Shown one piece after another: positions 8,470 through 16,980 of a DNA stretch of 56,462 nt. The notes under the pieces were generated by a model. It was given only the letters and a program-made list of their open reading frames with translations, was not told the origin of the DNA and searched no databases. The DNA comes from Alphaproteobacteria bacterium (GTDB lineage Bacteria > Pseudomonadota > Alphaproteobacteria > Puniceispirillales > Puniceispirillaceae). Each line of letters starts with the position of its first letter. Position 1 is the stretch's first letter. The stretch is taken from contig RFZL01000012.1 of NCBI GenBank assembly GCA_009920665.1, forward strand, positions 1-56,462. The letters are read 5' to 3'. The position numbers and the translations under genes are program-made.

Positions 8470-9357
8470 ATGATCCAGAACCCGGTGCCATGGCCGAACG
8501 GCGCGCGATGCGCCTGTGTGATTTCCTTCGACATGGATGCGGACAGCCTGATCCATATTGCCAGGCCCGAAGATGCGCATGACCGGCTCTACCCGATCAG
8601 CATGGGTCGCTATGGCCCGACGGTCGCGATCCCGCGCATTCTCGATACCTACCGCCGGTTCGGCATCCAGCAATCCTTCTTCCTTCCCGGCTGGTGCGTC
8701 GAGACCTATCCGAAGGCTGTCGAGGCGATTCTCGAGGGTGGTCATGAAATCGGCCATCACGGCTATCTGCATGAGGACCCGATCGAAGCGCCCGACCAGC
8801 GTTACTGGTTCGAGCGCGCGCTGGCGGCCTACCGGAAATATTGTGGCGGCACGCCGGCCGGCTACCGGGCACCGGTCTACAACATCAACCAGGAGGTGGT
8901 CGATCTTCTTGTCGAGCACGGGTTCCGCTATGAATCCTCGATGATGGCGGACGATATTCCCTATCGTGTCGAGACGGCGTCAGGCGGGTTCTGGGAAATG
9001 CCGGTCCATTGGGGCACCGATGACTGGCCACCTTTCGCGCATTATGCCGAGATCGGCTATATGATGCCGGTGAAGGCGCCATCGGCCGGGCTTGGCGCCT
9101 TCTGGGAGGAGTTCGACGCCGCCTATGAGGCTGGCGGCTTCTTCATGCTGATTATCCATCCCTTCCTTACCGGCAGGCTGGCGCGCTGGCGCCAGGTCGA
9201 GGCGTGGCTGGAGGAAACGCTGCGCACAAAGGATGTCTGGTTCGCCCGGCTTGACCAGATTGCCGATCATCTGGACGGGCTTGTGGCGCGCGGCGACTAC
9301 ACCCCGCGCGTTGAACATCTTCCCTATTACACCGAACCCCAGGGTGGTGACCGGTAG
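8470..9357 (+). CDS. polysaccharide-deacetylase-fold hydrolase (possible cyclic imidase)
   Basis: A 295-residue CE4/NodB-fold metal hydrolase without a signal peptide, so cytoplasmic. The metal motif is visible as Asp21/Asp23/Asp25 in SFDMDAD and His97/His101 in HHGYLHE. RAPVYNIN (about 133-140) and the late IIHPFLTGR also fit. This cytoplasmic subgroup includes PuuE-type allantoinases and bacterial cyclic imide hydrolases rather than true polysaccharide deacetylases. Its place between an importer and a cytosine deaminase supports ring opening of a cyclic imide or hydantoin-like compound; that is inference. Confidence 0.75.
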   Translation: MIQNPVPWPNGARCACVISFDMDADSLIHIARPEDAHDRLYPISMGRYGPTVAIPRILDTYRRFGIQQSFFLPGWCVETYPKAVEAILEGGHEIGHHGYLHEDPIEAPDQRYWFERALAAYRKYCGGTPAGYRAPVYNINQEVVDLLVEHGFRYESSMMADDIPYRVETASGGFWEMPVHWGTDDWPPFAHYAEIGYMMPVKAPSAGLGAFWEEFDAAYEAGGFFMLIIHPFLTGRLARWRQVEAWLEETLRTKDVWFARLDQIADHLDGLVARGDYTPRVEHLPYYTEPQGGDR

Positions 9358-9389
9358 GCCGGATCAGGCCGAAAAGACAGGAGAGCGTG

Positions 9390-9839
9390 ATGATGACCGA
9401 AGCCGACAGGCAGATGCTGACCATCGCCTATGAAGAGGCAAGGAAGGGCTTTGACGAGGGTGGCTGCCCGATTGGCTCGGTGCTGGCGCGCGACGGGCAG
9501 GAAGTGTCACGCGGCCACAATCAGCGGGTGCAGCAGGGTGACCCGATCGCGCATGGCGAGATGGACGCGCTGCGCAAGGCCGGCCGCCAGCGGACCTATC
9601 GCGACACGGTTCTCTACACCACCCTCAGCCCCTGCATGATGTGCAGTGGCACCATTGTGCAGTTTGGCATCCCGCGCGTGGTTGTTGGTGAAAACACCAC
9701 CTTTGGCGGCAATGAGGATTTTCTGCGCGCGCACGGGGTCGAGGTGGTGATCGCCGACGATCCCGACTGTATCGCGCTGATGAAGCGCTTCATCCGCGAG
9801 AAACCCGAGCTCTGGGCCGAGGATATCGCCGAGGACTAG
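9390..9839 (+). CDS. cytosine deaminase, yeast FCY1 type
   Basis: A 149-residue zinc deaminase of the CDA superfamily. Zinc site: His55 and Glu57 in AHGEMDAL, Cys82 and Cys85 in SPCMMC. Beyond the zinc site it closely resembles Saccharomyces FCY1: AYEEARKGFDEGGCPIG, RGHNQR, DTVLYTTLSPC, GIPRVVVGEN, HGVEVVIADD and the C-terminal ELWAEDI all have clear counterparts there. Likely reaction: cytosine to uracil and ammonia. Most bacteria use the unrelated CodA. ATG 9390 is chosen because GGAG lies about seven bases upstream. Last gene of the Pot-type importer operon; its product would feed the reductive uracil pathway encoded next door. Confidence 0.85.
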   Translation: MMTEADRQMLTIAYEEARKGFDEGGCPIGSVLARDGQEVSRGHNQRVQQGDPIAHGEMDALRKAGRQRTYRDTVLYTTLSPCMMCSGTIVQFGIPRVVVGENTTFGGNEDFLRAHGVEVVIADDPDCIALMKRFIREKPELWAEDIAED

Positions 9840-9896
9840 GCCGCGCATCGCGGCGGCATTGATCAGGAGTCTGCTGGCCCGGCCAGTTTCTTCCCA

Positions 9897-9931
9897 TGAA
9901 AAAGGGCCGCCCGCGCCAGGCGAACGGCCCC
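9897..9931 (-). terminator. Rho-independent terminator of the pyrimidine importer operon
   Basis: Read on the minus strand, arms GGGCCG and CGGCCC (9925-9930 and 9904-9909) close a loop rich in GC, followed at once by TTTTT (9903-9899). It lies 24 bases after the stop of the binding-protein gene, at the end of the minus-strand operon. Confidence 0.8.
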
Positions 9932-9954
9932 ATCTTTCAACAAGGGTGTCTGAT

Positions 9955-10944
9955 TTACAGAGCCTTGTCGGTGATCATGTGCGTCCAGGCACCGGACGGC
10001 TTCTTGGTGATCACCGGATCCGAACCGCCCTTCATCAGCGTGGCAACCGTGCGCTCGTAATCGGCCGGTGCCAGAGCGCCGTTCGAACCGGCGGTCAGCT
10101 TGGCGATCTCACGCATCATCCGGCGCTGATGTTTCTCGGTCTGGGCGCCGCTGGCGTCATTGTCAAGAACGATGTCAGCTGCCGCGTCAGGGTTGCTCTC
10201 GGCCCATTTCCAGCCCTTCATCGAGGCGCGGACAAAGCGGACCATCTTGTCCTGGAAGGCGGCGTCCTTCAGCCGGTCCTCAAGGACATAGAGCCCGTCC
10301 TCAAGTGTCGCCACGCCCTGATCCTGATATTTGAAGACGACCAGTTCATCCGGGGTCAGCCCGGCATCGATGATCTGCCAGTATTCGTTATAGGTCATCG
10401 TCGAGACGCATTCGGCCTGCTTCTGCAGGATCGGGTCGACATTGAAGCCCTGCTTCAGGACATTCACGCCGCCGCCGCTGCCATCGGTCGGAATGTCAAG
10501 CTGGCTCATCCATGACAGGAACGGATACTCGTTGCCGAAGAACCAGACGCCAAGTGTCTTGCCGCGGAAATCGGCCGGCGACTTGATGCCGGAATCCTTG
10601 CGGCATGTCAGCATCATGCCCGAGGATTTGAAGGGTTGTGCGATGTTGACAAGGTTCACGCCCCTTTCGCGTGATGCCAGCGCCGATGGCATCCAGTCGA
10701 TCACCACATCGGCGCCGCCACCGGCGATCACCTGTACAGGCGAAATATCAGGTCCGCCCGGCTTGATGGTGACGTCGAGGCCCTCCTCGGCGTAGAAGCC
10801 CTGATCGGCGGCGACGAAATAGCCGGCGAACTGTGCCTGGGTGACCCATTTCAACTGTAATGTCAGCTTGTCCGCCGCGCTTGCCGCCGTGCCCATGGCA
10901 AGGCTCGCGGCAAGTGCCAGCAGGGTTGTCAGTGTCTTTTTCAT
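9955..10944 (-). CDS. NMT1/SsuA-type ABC substrate-binding protein, probable pyrimidine uptake
   Basis: A 329-residue periplasmic binding protein of the NMT1/THI5-like (SsuA/ThiY) family. It has a Sec signal peptide (residues 1 to about 23, LLALAASLAMGTAASA), then LTLQLKWVTQAQFAGYFVA, typical of this family's pyrimidine-related members. The family binds sulfonates, taurine or thiamine pyrimidine precursors. Operon partners (dihydropyrimidinase, carbamoyl-beta-alanine hydrolase, RutR) argue for a pyrimidine, dihydropyrimidine or hydantoin ligand. It is the last gene of the operon, with its own terminator just after. Confidence 0.85.
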   Translation of the reverse strand: MKKTLTTLLALAASLAMGTAASAADKLTLQLKWVTQAQFAGYFVAADQGFYAEEGLDVTIKPGGPDISPVQVIAGGGADVVIDWMPSALASRERGVNLVNIAQPFKSSGMMLTCRKDSGIKSPADFRGKTLGVWFFGNEYPFLSWMSQLDIPTDGSGGGVNVLKQGFNVDPILQKQAECVSTMTYNEYWQIIDAGLTPDELVVFKYQDQGVATLEDGLYVLEDRLKDAAFQDKMVRFVRASMKGWKWAESNPDAAADIVLDNDASGAQTEKHQRRMMREIAKLTAGSNGALAPADYERTVATLMKGGSDPVITKKPSGAWTHMITDKAL

Positions 10945-10977
10945 GTCATGCTCCCTAGGTTGTGATTTTCTGGTTGG

Positions 10978-12078
10978 TTATGGGGTCTTCCGGCGGTTTG
11001 AGGGGTGCCAGAAGGTGACCTGCCGTTCAAGCAGGCTGAGAAGGCCGTAGCTGAGTGATCCGGCGAGGGCGGCGACAACGATTTCCGCCCACACCATATC
11101 GACATTCATCCGACCGACTTCGGTCGAGATACGAAAGCCAAGGCCAACAATCGGGGTTCCGAAGAACTCGGCAACGATAGCACCGATCAGCGCCAGTGTG
11201 GAATTGATCTTCAGCGCGTTGAAGATGAAGGGCGCCGCGGTCGGCAGCCGTAACTTGATCAGCAGCTGGAAATAGGATGAGGCATAGGTGCGAAGCAGGT
11301 CGCGTTCCATCGCCTGCGTTGCCTGCAGCCCGGCAACCGTATTCACCAGCATCGGGAAGAAGGTCATCACCACAACCACGGCGGCTTTCGACTGCCAGTC
11401 AAAGCCGAACCACATCACCATGATCGGTGCGATCCCGACAATCGGCAACGCCGAGACGAAATTTCCGACCGGCAGCAGGCCGCGTTGCAGAAACGGCACA
11501 CGGTCAATCAGGATGGCGACCATGAAGGCGCTGCCACAGCCGAGGATATAACCGCTGAGTGCCGCCTTGATGACGGTCTGCTGGAAATCGGCCCAGAGGA
11601 TGGAGGTCGATTCGGCAAACCGCACCGCGATCATCGAAGGCGGCGGCAGCAGGACCGTCGGGATCTGCAGGCCGATAGTCAGCACCTCCCAGGCAAAGAT
11701 GATCCAGGCGCCGAAAAAGACCGGCACCGCCAGCGACAGGACGGATGACAGTGCTTTTGGCAGGTTTCGTGCCGCCATCGTCTTTTCGACCGCCAGCCAG
11801 CCGAACAGCCAGCAGGCGATCAGCAACGGCCAGCTTGCCGTCGGCATGTCGCCATCGAGACGCGACAGCAACAGCGCCATGCCACCAAGGCTGGCGACAA
11901 GATCGACCCGCGCCTGCGGCCACAGGCTGAAATGATGCCGCATCCCGGCAAGGGCAAGGACAAGGCTGGCTGCGAGCAACGCGATGCCGGCCTCGCCGCT
12001 GCCGATGAAGGCGATCACCAGCGCTGCCGCGGCGGCGAGGCCCCCAAGGGTGGCGATGGTGCGCTGAAAACCGGTCAT
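10978..12078 (-). CDS. ABC permease with extra N-terminal membrane region
   Basis: A 366-residue permease of the SsuC/ThiX class. The usual family length is about 250-280. The first roughly 100 residues add extra hydrophobic segments (TIATLGGLAAAAALVIAFIG, ALLAASLVLALAGM, SWPLLIACWLFGWLAV) before the conserved permease core. The EAA-type loop is MERDLLRTYASSYFQLLIKLRLP (about 248-270). It overlaps the neighbouring permease by four bases (ATGA) and precedes the binding-protein gene by 33 bases. Confidence 0.88.
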   Translation of the reverse strand: MTGFQRTIATLGGLAAAAALVIAFIGSGEAGIALLAASLVLALAGMRHHFSLWPQARVDLVASLGGMALLLSRLDGDMPTASWPLLIACWLFGWLAVEKTMAARNLPKALSSVLSLAVPVFFGAWIIFAWEVLTIGLQIPTVLLPPPSMIAVRFAESTSILWADFQQTVIKAALSGYILGCGSAFMVAILIDRVPFLQRGLLPVGNFVSALPIVGIAPIMVMWFGFDWQSKAAVVVVMTFFPMLVNTVAGLQATQAMERDLLRTYASSYFQLLIKLRLPTAAPFIFNALKINSTLALIGAIVAEFFGTPIVGLGFRISTEVGRMNVDMVWAEIVVAALAGSLSYGLLSLLERQVTFWHPSNRRKTP

Positions 12079-12950
12079 GCCCGCAGCCCCATGCGCCGCA
12101 GCGTCAGATGGCTGATCACGCCCACAACACCGACAAGGATCGCCGCCATGCAGGCCGCCGAGATCAGCGCTGACCAGATCTGGATTGTCTGGCCGTAATA
12201 GGACCCGGCCAGCAGCCGCGCGCCAAGCCCGGCCACCGCGCCAGTCGGCAATTCACCAACGATCGCGCCAACAAGGCTGATCGCAATGGCGACCTTCATC
12301 GAGGCGAACAGGAATGGCACCGAGGCGGGAAGCCGCAACTTCCAGAAGGTCTGCAGCCGCGATGAGCGGTAGGTGCGCATCAGATCCATCAGCATCGGGT
12401 CGGGACTGCGCAGCCCCTTGACCATCCCGACAACGACCGGGAAGAAGCTGAGATAGGTGGAAATCATCGCTTTCGGCACCAGCCCTGACAGACCGACAGC
12501 GTTCAGCACGACGATGATCATCGGGGCGATGGCCAGGATCGGGATTGTCTGGCTGGTGATGATCCAGGGCATCAGCGACTTGTCCATCGCCCGGTTCTCC
12601 ACAATCGACACCGCCAGCCCGATGCCGAGGATTGTCCCCATGGCGAAGCCGAGCAGGGTCGAGGACAGGGTGACGCTGCCATGATAGATGAGTGAGCGTT
12701 TCGAGGTGATTTTCTTCTTCACCGTGGTCTTCCAGATCTCGGCGACAATCTGGTGCGGCGCCGGCAGGACCGGGCGTTCCTGCGCCATCGTATCGCGCAC
12801 AAGATCGCGCATCTGCCATTCGGTGCCGGCCTTTTCATAGCGGTCGATCTGCCAGGGCGCGTTCAGATGCACGGTGAACCCGTACCAGATGATCATGATC
12901 GCGGCGACCACGACAGCAATTGGCGCCACCCTGTTGACCATGCCCGTCAC
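12075..12950 (-). CDS. ABC permease of the pyrimidine-type importer
   Basis: A 291-residue SsuC/ThiX-class permease forming the likely heterodimeric channel with the neighbouring gene product. It has an N-terminal helix (VAPIAVVVAAIMIIWYG), a long hydrophilic periplasmic stretch to about residue 80, then the five-helix core. The EAA loop reads MLMDLMRTYRSSRLQTFWKLRLP (about 193-215). Its stop overlaps the next permease start by four bases. Confidence 0.9.
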   Translation of the reverse strand: MTGMVNRVAPIAVVVAAIMIIWYGFTVHLNAPWQIDRYEKAGTEWQMRDLVRDTMAQERPVLPAPHQIVAEIWKTTVKKKITSKRSLIYHGSVTLSSTLLGFAMGTILGIGLAVSIVENRAMDKSLMPWIITSQTIPILAIAPMIIVVLNAVGLSGLVPKAMISTYLSFFPVVVGMVKGLRSPDPMLMDLMRTYRSSRLQTFWKLRLPASVPFLFASMKVAIAISLVGAIVGELPTGAVAGLGARLLAGSYYGQTIQIWSALISAACMAAILVGVVGVISHLTLRRMGLRA

Positions 12951-13004
12951 CGCAGCACCCCTCCGGTGGTATGCCGGCAGGCACGGCAGTGATGTGTCCG
13001 GCTC

Positions 13005-13799
13005 CTAGTCATAGGAATGCCCCTCGCGAAGGCCGTTGCGGACACGTTGCGCGATTTCAAGGAAGCGTTTGGATTCCCGGATATCGAGCGGGCGCTCGGC
13101 CGGCAGGTCGGATTCGATGATGTCGGTCACCCGGCCGGGGCGCGGCGACATCACGACGATGCGGGTCGACAGATAGACCGCCTCGGGAATGGAATGGGTA
13201 ACGAAGCAGATCGTCTTGCCGGTCTTCTTCCACAGCTGCAGCAGTTGTTCGTTCAGATGGTCGCGGACAATCTCGTCAAGCGCGCCGAAGGGTTCGTCCA
13301 TCAGCAGCAGTTCGGCATCAAAGGCAAGCGCCCGCGCGATGGATGCACGCTGCTGCATGCCGCCCGACAGCTGCCAGGGGAATTTCCGGCCGAAGCCGTC
13401 AAGCCCGACCAGTTCCAGCGTCCGCTTCACGCGTTCGGCCTGTTCGGCACGGCTGATACCCATGATTTCCAGCGGCAGGCCGATATTGCGCTCGATCGTC
13501 CGCCAGGCCAGCAGCGCCGGTGCCTGGAAGACATAGCCATAGGCACCGGCCAGGCGCGCCTCCTCGGGTGTCTTGCCGTTCACCGAGATCGCCCCGCCGG
13601 TTGGATGTTCCAGATCGGCAATGACCCGTAGCAGGGTGGTCTTGCCACATCCCGACGGGCCGATGAAGGACACGAAATCACCCTTCTCGATGGTCAGGTC
13701 GACATCCTTCAGCGCATGCACAGGCCCGTCATTCGAATCGAAAGTCAGACAGAGCCGGTCTGCCCGGATCGCCGGTATGCTGTTGCTATCCTGTGACAT
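13005..13799 (-). CDS. ABC ATPase of the pyrimidine-type importer
   Basis: A 264-residue ATPase of the nitrate/sulfonate/taurine (SsuB/TauB) group. Walker A is GPSGCGKTT (47-55), signature LSGGMQQR (144-151), Walker B LLLMDEP (164-170), and the switch His lies in CFVTHSIPEA. It sits between the permeases and the dihydropyrimidinase gene, transcribed from the common promoter near 16.9 kb. Confidence 0.93.
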   Translation of the reverse strand: MSQDSNSIPAIRADRLCLTFDSNDGPVHALKDVDLTIEKGDFVSFIGPSGCGKTTLLRVIADLEHPTGGAISVNGKTPEEARLAGAYGYVFQAPALLAWRTIERNIGLPLEIMGISRAEQAERVKRTLELVGLDGFGRKFPWQLSGGMQQRASIARALAFDAELLLMDEPFGALDEIVRDHLNEQLLQLWKKTGKTICFVTHSIPEAVYLSTRIVVMSPRPGRVTDIIESDLPAERPLDIRESKRFLEIAQRVRNGLREGHSYD

Positions 13800-13806
13800 C
13801 AGTCCC

Positions 13807-13857
13807 CCGTCACGCCGGTTGGTCCGGGTTCCGCCACGTCGCGCCGCGGCGTGACGG
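13807..13857 (-). repeat. 11-base inverted repeat inside the pyrimidine operon
   Basis: Arms CCGTCACGCCG (13807-13817) and CGGCGTGACGG (13847-13857) are perfect complements around a 29-base loop. They lie in the 82-base gap between the dihydropyrimidinase and ATPase genes. No T-run follows on the minus strand. It may separate mRNA levels of the enzyme and transporter halves. Confidence 0.55.
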
Positions 13858-13881
13858 ACATGATCAGCGATGGCGTTGGCA

Positions 13882-15336
13882 TCAGACCCCGGCCGGCATG
13901 TTGGCCGGGTCCCGGATGACCGCGCGCGGTGCCGTCAGCTCCTTCCACTTCGACAGCGCCTTGTTGGTCGCCGAGAAGGGCTCGCGGGGCACGAACTTGC
14001 CATGGCCCTCGCGGGTCTTCACCTCATCCTCCTGGATCGCTACATAGCCGCGGGTCATCGTGAAGCGCGGCAGGCCCTTGACCTTGAAGCCCTCGAACAC
14101 ATTGTAGTCGATCGCCGATTGCTGCGCGCCATGCGAGATGGTCTTCTCGCGCGCCGGGTCAAGGACAACGATATCGGCATCGGCGCCTTCCAGAATGGCA
14201 CCCTTGCGCGGATACAGGTTCAGTGCCTTGGCGATGTTGGTCGAGGTCGCGGCAACGAACTCGTTCATCGTCAGGCGACCTGTCCCCACACCATAGGTCC
14301 AGAGCAGCGGCATCCGGTCCTCGAGGCCGCCGGTGCCGTTCGGGATCTTGGTGAAGTCGCCAAGGCCATAGCGCTTCTGCTCGGTGGTGAAGGCACAATG
14401 ATCTGTGGCGACGACCTGCAGGCTACCGGCCTGGAGCCCCGCCCACAGGCTGTCCTGGTGCAGCTTGTTGCGGAAGGGCGGCGACATCACGCGCTGCGCG
14501 GCATGGTCCCAGTTCGGGTTGGCATATTCGCTCTCGTCAAGCAGCAGATGCTGGATCAGCGGCTCGCCATAGACCCGCATGCCCTTCTGGCGCGCGCGCC
14601 GGATCGCCTCATGCGCCTGCTCGCAGGACACATGCACGACATAGAGTGGCACACCCGCCATGTCGGCGATCATGATGGCGCGGTTGGTGGCCTCGCCCTC
14701 GACCTCGGGGGGGCGTGAATAGGCGTGCGCCTCCGGCCCGTTATTGCCGTCTTCCATCAGCTTGGCCTGCAATTGCGCGACGACATCGCCATTCTCGGCA
14801 TGCACCAGCGGCATCGCGCCAAGCTCGGCGCAGCGCTGGAAGCTGGCATACATCTCGTCATCATCAACCATAAGTGCGCCCTTATAGGCCATGAAATGCT
14901 TGAAGGTGTTGATCCCCTTTTTCACCACTTCAGGCATTTCATTGAACACCTGCTCGCCCCACCAGGTGATCGCCATATGGAAGGAATAGTCGGTTGTGGC
15001 GCGCGAGGATTTGTTGTCCCAGGCCTGGATTGCGGTCAGCAGCGACTGGTCGGGTGCCGGCAGGCAGAAATCGACCACCATCGTGGTGCCGCCGGACAGC
15101 GCGGCGCGGGTGCCGGATTCAAAATCATCGGTTGAATAGGTGCCCATGAACGGCATTTCGAGATGCGTGTGCGGGTCGATGCCGCCGGGCATCACATAGC
15201 AACCGGTGGCATCCAGCGTTTCATTGCCGGACAGCCCTTCGCCGATCTTTGTTATCTTGCCGTTCTCGACAAGAACATCGGCCTTGTAGGTGCGGTCGGC
15301 GGTGACGATGGTTCCATCCTTGATGACGGTGCTCAT
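13882..15336 (-). CDS. pydB: dihydropyrimidinase (D-hydantoinase family)
   Basis: A 484-residue amidohydrolase that opens dihydrouracil to N-carbamoyl-beta-alanine, step two of reductive pyrimidine breakdown. The binuclear zinc site is visible: His56 and His58 in IDPHTHLEMPF, the lysine expected to be carbamylated at about residue 152 (FMAYKG), His in LVHAEN and VVHVSC, and Asp in VATDHCAF. Length matches dihydropyrimidinases. ATG 15336 follows the upstream amidohydrolase by 15 bases. The family also contains hydantoinases, but PreA, PreT and RutR next door make the pyrimidine role most likely. Confidence 0.93.
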   Translation of the reverse strand: MSTVIKDGTIVTADRTYKADVLVENGKITKIGEGLSGNETLDATGCYVMPGGIDPHTHLEMPFMGTYSTDDFESGTRAALSGGTTMVVDFCLPAPDQSLLTAIQAWDNKSSRATTDYSFHMAITWWGEQVFNEMPEVVKKGINTFKHFMAYKGALMVDDDEMYASFQRCAELGAMPLVHAENGDVVAQLQAKLMEDGNNGPEAHAYSRPPEVEGEATNRAIMIADMAGVPLYVVHVSCEQAHEAIRRARQKGMRVYGEPLIQHLLLDESEYANPNWDHAAQRVMSPPFRNKLHQDSLWAGLQAGSLQVVATDHCAFTTEQKRYGLGDFTKIPNGTGGLEDRMPLLWTYGVGTGRLTMNEFVAATSTNIAKALNLYPRKGAILEGADADIVVLDPAREKTISHGAQQSAIDYNVFEGFKVKGLPRFTMTRGYVAIQEDEVKTREGHGKFVPREPFSATNKALSKWKELTAPRAVIRDPANMPAGV

Positions 15337-15351
15337 TTTGCTTCTCCCTGG

Positions 15352-16632
15352 TCAATCATCGACGATTCCGGCGGTTTCGACGACGGCATGGAACAACACG
15401 TCGGCGCCCGCGGTCGCCCAGTCCTTGGTTATGTCTTCGGCTTCATTGTGCGACAGCCCGTCGACACATGGACACATTATCATGGCTGTCGGCGCGACGC
15501 GGTTGATCCAGCAGGCGTCATGGCCGGCGCCGGACACGATGTCGCGATGCGAATATCCCAGCCTTTCGGCGGCACGGCGGATGGCGCCGACGCAGCCATC
15601 ATCGAATTCGACCGGGTCGAACTTGCCGGCCTGCTCGATCTCCATCTGCAGACCGATTTCGTCGCAGATCTCTTTTGCGCCGGCGCGCAGCCGCGCTTCC
15701 ATATCGTCGATCACCTCCTGCTTCGGGTGCCGGAAATCGATCGTGAAGACAACCTTGCCGGGGATGATGTTGCGTGAGTTCGGATAGACATCGCAGTGGC
15801 CGACGGCACCAACGGCGAGCGGGGCGTGCGACCAGGCGATTTCATCGACAAGCTGCGTGATTCGCGCCATGCCGAGCCCGGCATTGACGCGTTTCGGCAT
15901 CGGTGTCGATCCGGTATGCGCCTCCTTGCCGGTCAGGGTGACCTGCAGCCAGTTCAGCCCCTGCCCGTGCGTGACGACGCCGATGTCGATTGCTTCATCC
16001 TCGAGGATCGGCCCCTGTTCGATATGCAGCTCGAAGAAGGCGGCCAGCTTGCGCGCGCCGACCTCCTCATCGCCGATCCAGCCGATGCGGGCCAGCTCAT
16101 CGCCAACGGTCTTGCCGCCGGCATCGGTGCGGCCATAGGCCCAGTCAAGCGTATGCACGCCGGCAAAGACGCCCGAGGCCATCATCGGCGGTGAAAAGCG
16201 GGTGCCTTCCTCATTCGTCCAGTTGACCACCTCGATCGGGTGGCGCGTCCTGATGCCGGTCTCGTTCAGCGTGCGGATGATCTCCAGCCCGGCAAGGACA
16301 CCCAGAACGCCGTCATATTTGCCGCCGGTTGGCTGCGTATCGAGATGGCTGCCGACCATCACCGGCGGCAGCGACGCATCGGTGCCCTCGCGGCGGGCGA
16401 ACATGGTGCCCATCTTGTCGAGTCCCATCTGCAGCCCCTCGGCCTCGCACCAGGCCTGGTAGAGCCGGCGTCCCTCGGCATCCTCGTCGGTCAGGGTCTG
16501 GCGGTTGTTGCCGCCGGCAACCCCGGGGCCGATCTTCGCCATTTCCATGAGCGATTCCCACAGCCGCTCGCCATTGATCCGGAAATTCTTGCCGCGCTGA
16601 TCCATCATCGTGCTGTTCATGTCGGAAGCCAT
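15352..16632 (-). CDS. pydC: N-carbamoyl-beta-alanine amidohydrolase (M20 Zn-hydrolase)
   Basis: A 426-residue M20-family zinc amidohydrolase, step three of reductive pyrimidine breakdown (N-carbamoyl-beta-alanine to beta-alanine, CO2 and ammonia). Visible motifs are GSHLDTQPTGGKYDG (His/Asp ligands), NEEGTRFSPPM (catalytic Glu and ligand), ELHIEQGP, and GAGHDACWI near the C-terminus. ATG 16632 (MASDMN) is chosen because AGGAAGG lies just upstream; an open frame runs 21 codons farther but lacks a site. It is the first gene of the operon, next to the RutR box. Confidence 0.9.
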   Translation of the reverse strand: MASDMNSTMMDQRGKNFRINGERLWESLMEMAKIGPGVAGGNNRQTLTDEDAEGRRLYQAWCEAEGLQMGLDKMGTMFARREGTDASLPPVMVGSHLDTQPTGGKYDGVLGVLAGLEIIRTLNETGIRTRHPIEVVNWTNEEGTRFSPPMMASGVFAGVHTLDWAYGRTDAGGKTVGDELARIGWIGDEEVGARKLAAFFELHIEQGPILEDEAIDIGVVTHGQGLNWLQVTLTGKEAHTGSTPMPKRVNAGLGMARITQLVDEIAWSHAPLAVGAVGHCDVYPNSRNIIPGKVVFTIDFRHPKQEVIDDMEARLRAGAKEICDEIGLQMEIEQAGKFDPVEFDDGCVGAIRRAAERLGYSHRDIVSGAGHDACWINRVAPTAMIMCPCVDGLSHNEAEDITKDWATAGADVLFHAVVETAGIVDD

Positions 16633-16980
16633 TTGCCGTTTCCTTCCTGTTTTTATCCGTTCCGATGCCGGTGTTTCCAGTCCGCCGTCATGCAATGGAT
16701 GCCCGGCGCGCCGGACAACATGCGCGGGGTGGCTGCTTGCAGGTTTGCCGGTTGCAGATTGGTATTGTCAGGCATTGTGGCACACTCCCTCAGCATCGCG
16801 AGGCTTTTGAAATGCGGGCAGGCCCGCTGGTCGACCGTCTCGGCTGTCTGGCCGGGTTGACCTTCCACGACCGGGGTGGAAACGGTGTCACAAAAATTAT
16901 GAAATATCATTTTTACCGTTTGGTCAAATATCTTAGGATGGCGTGGCGCGAAAAAATAATTTGTCGCGGAATGGGGACAC
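16633..16980. promoter_or_regulatory. divergent promoter region between pydC and rutR-like gene
   Basis: A 348-base region without a credible gene. Its right half (about 16880-16940) is AT-rich, unlike the surroundings, and holds a RutR-type palindrome at 16912-16927. Both the minus-strand pyrimidine operon and the plus-strand regulator gene must start here. I could not fix -10 and -35 boxes with certainty. Confidence 0.7.
16912..16927. promoter_or_regulatory. RutR-type operator
   Basis: The 16-mer TTTACCGTTTGGTCAA matches the published E. coli RutR consensus TTGACCA-N2-TGGTCAA at 12 of 14 defined positions; the right half is perfect. It lies 54 bases upstream of the RutR-like gene and 280 bases upstream of pydC, which fits autoregulation and repression of the operon until uracil is present. 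Confidence 0.75.

Noticed and set aside
7462-8919. A 485-codon minus-strand open frame
   Set aside because: Antisense to the PotA-type ATPase and CE4 genes, both with clear motifs; composition is that of a shadow.
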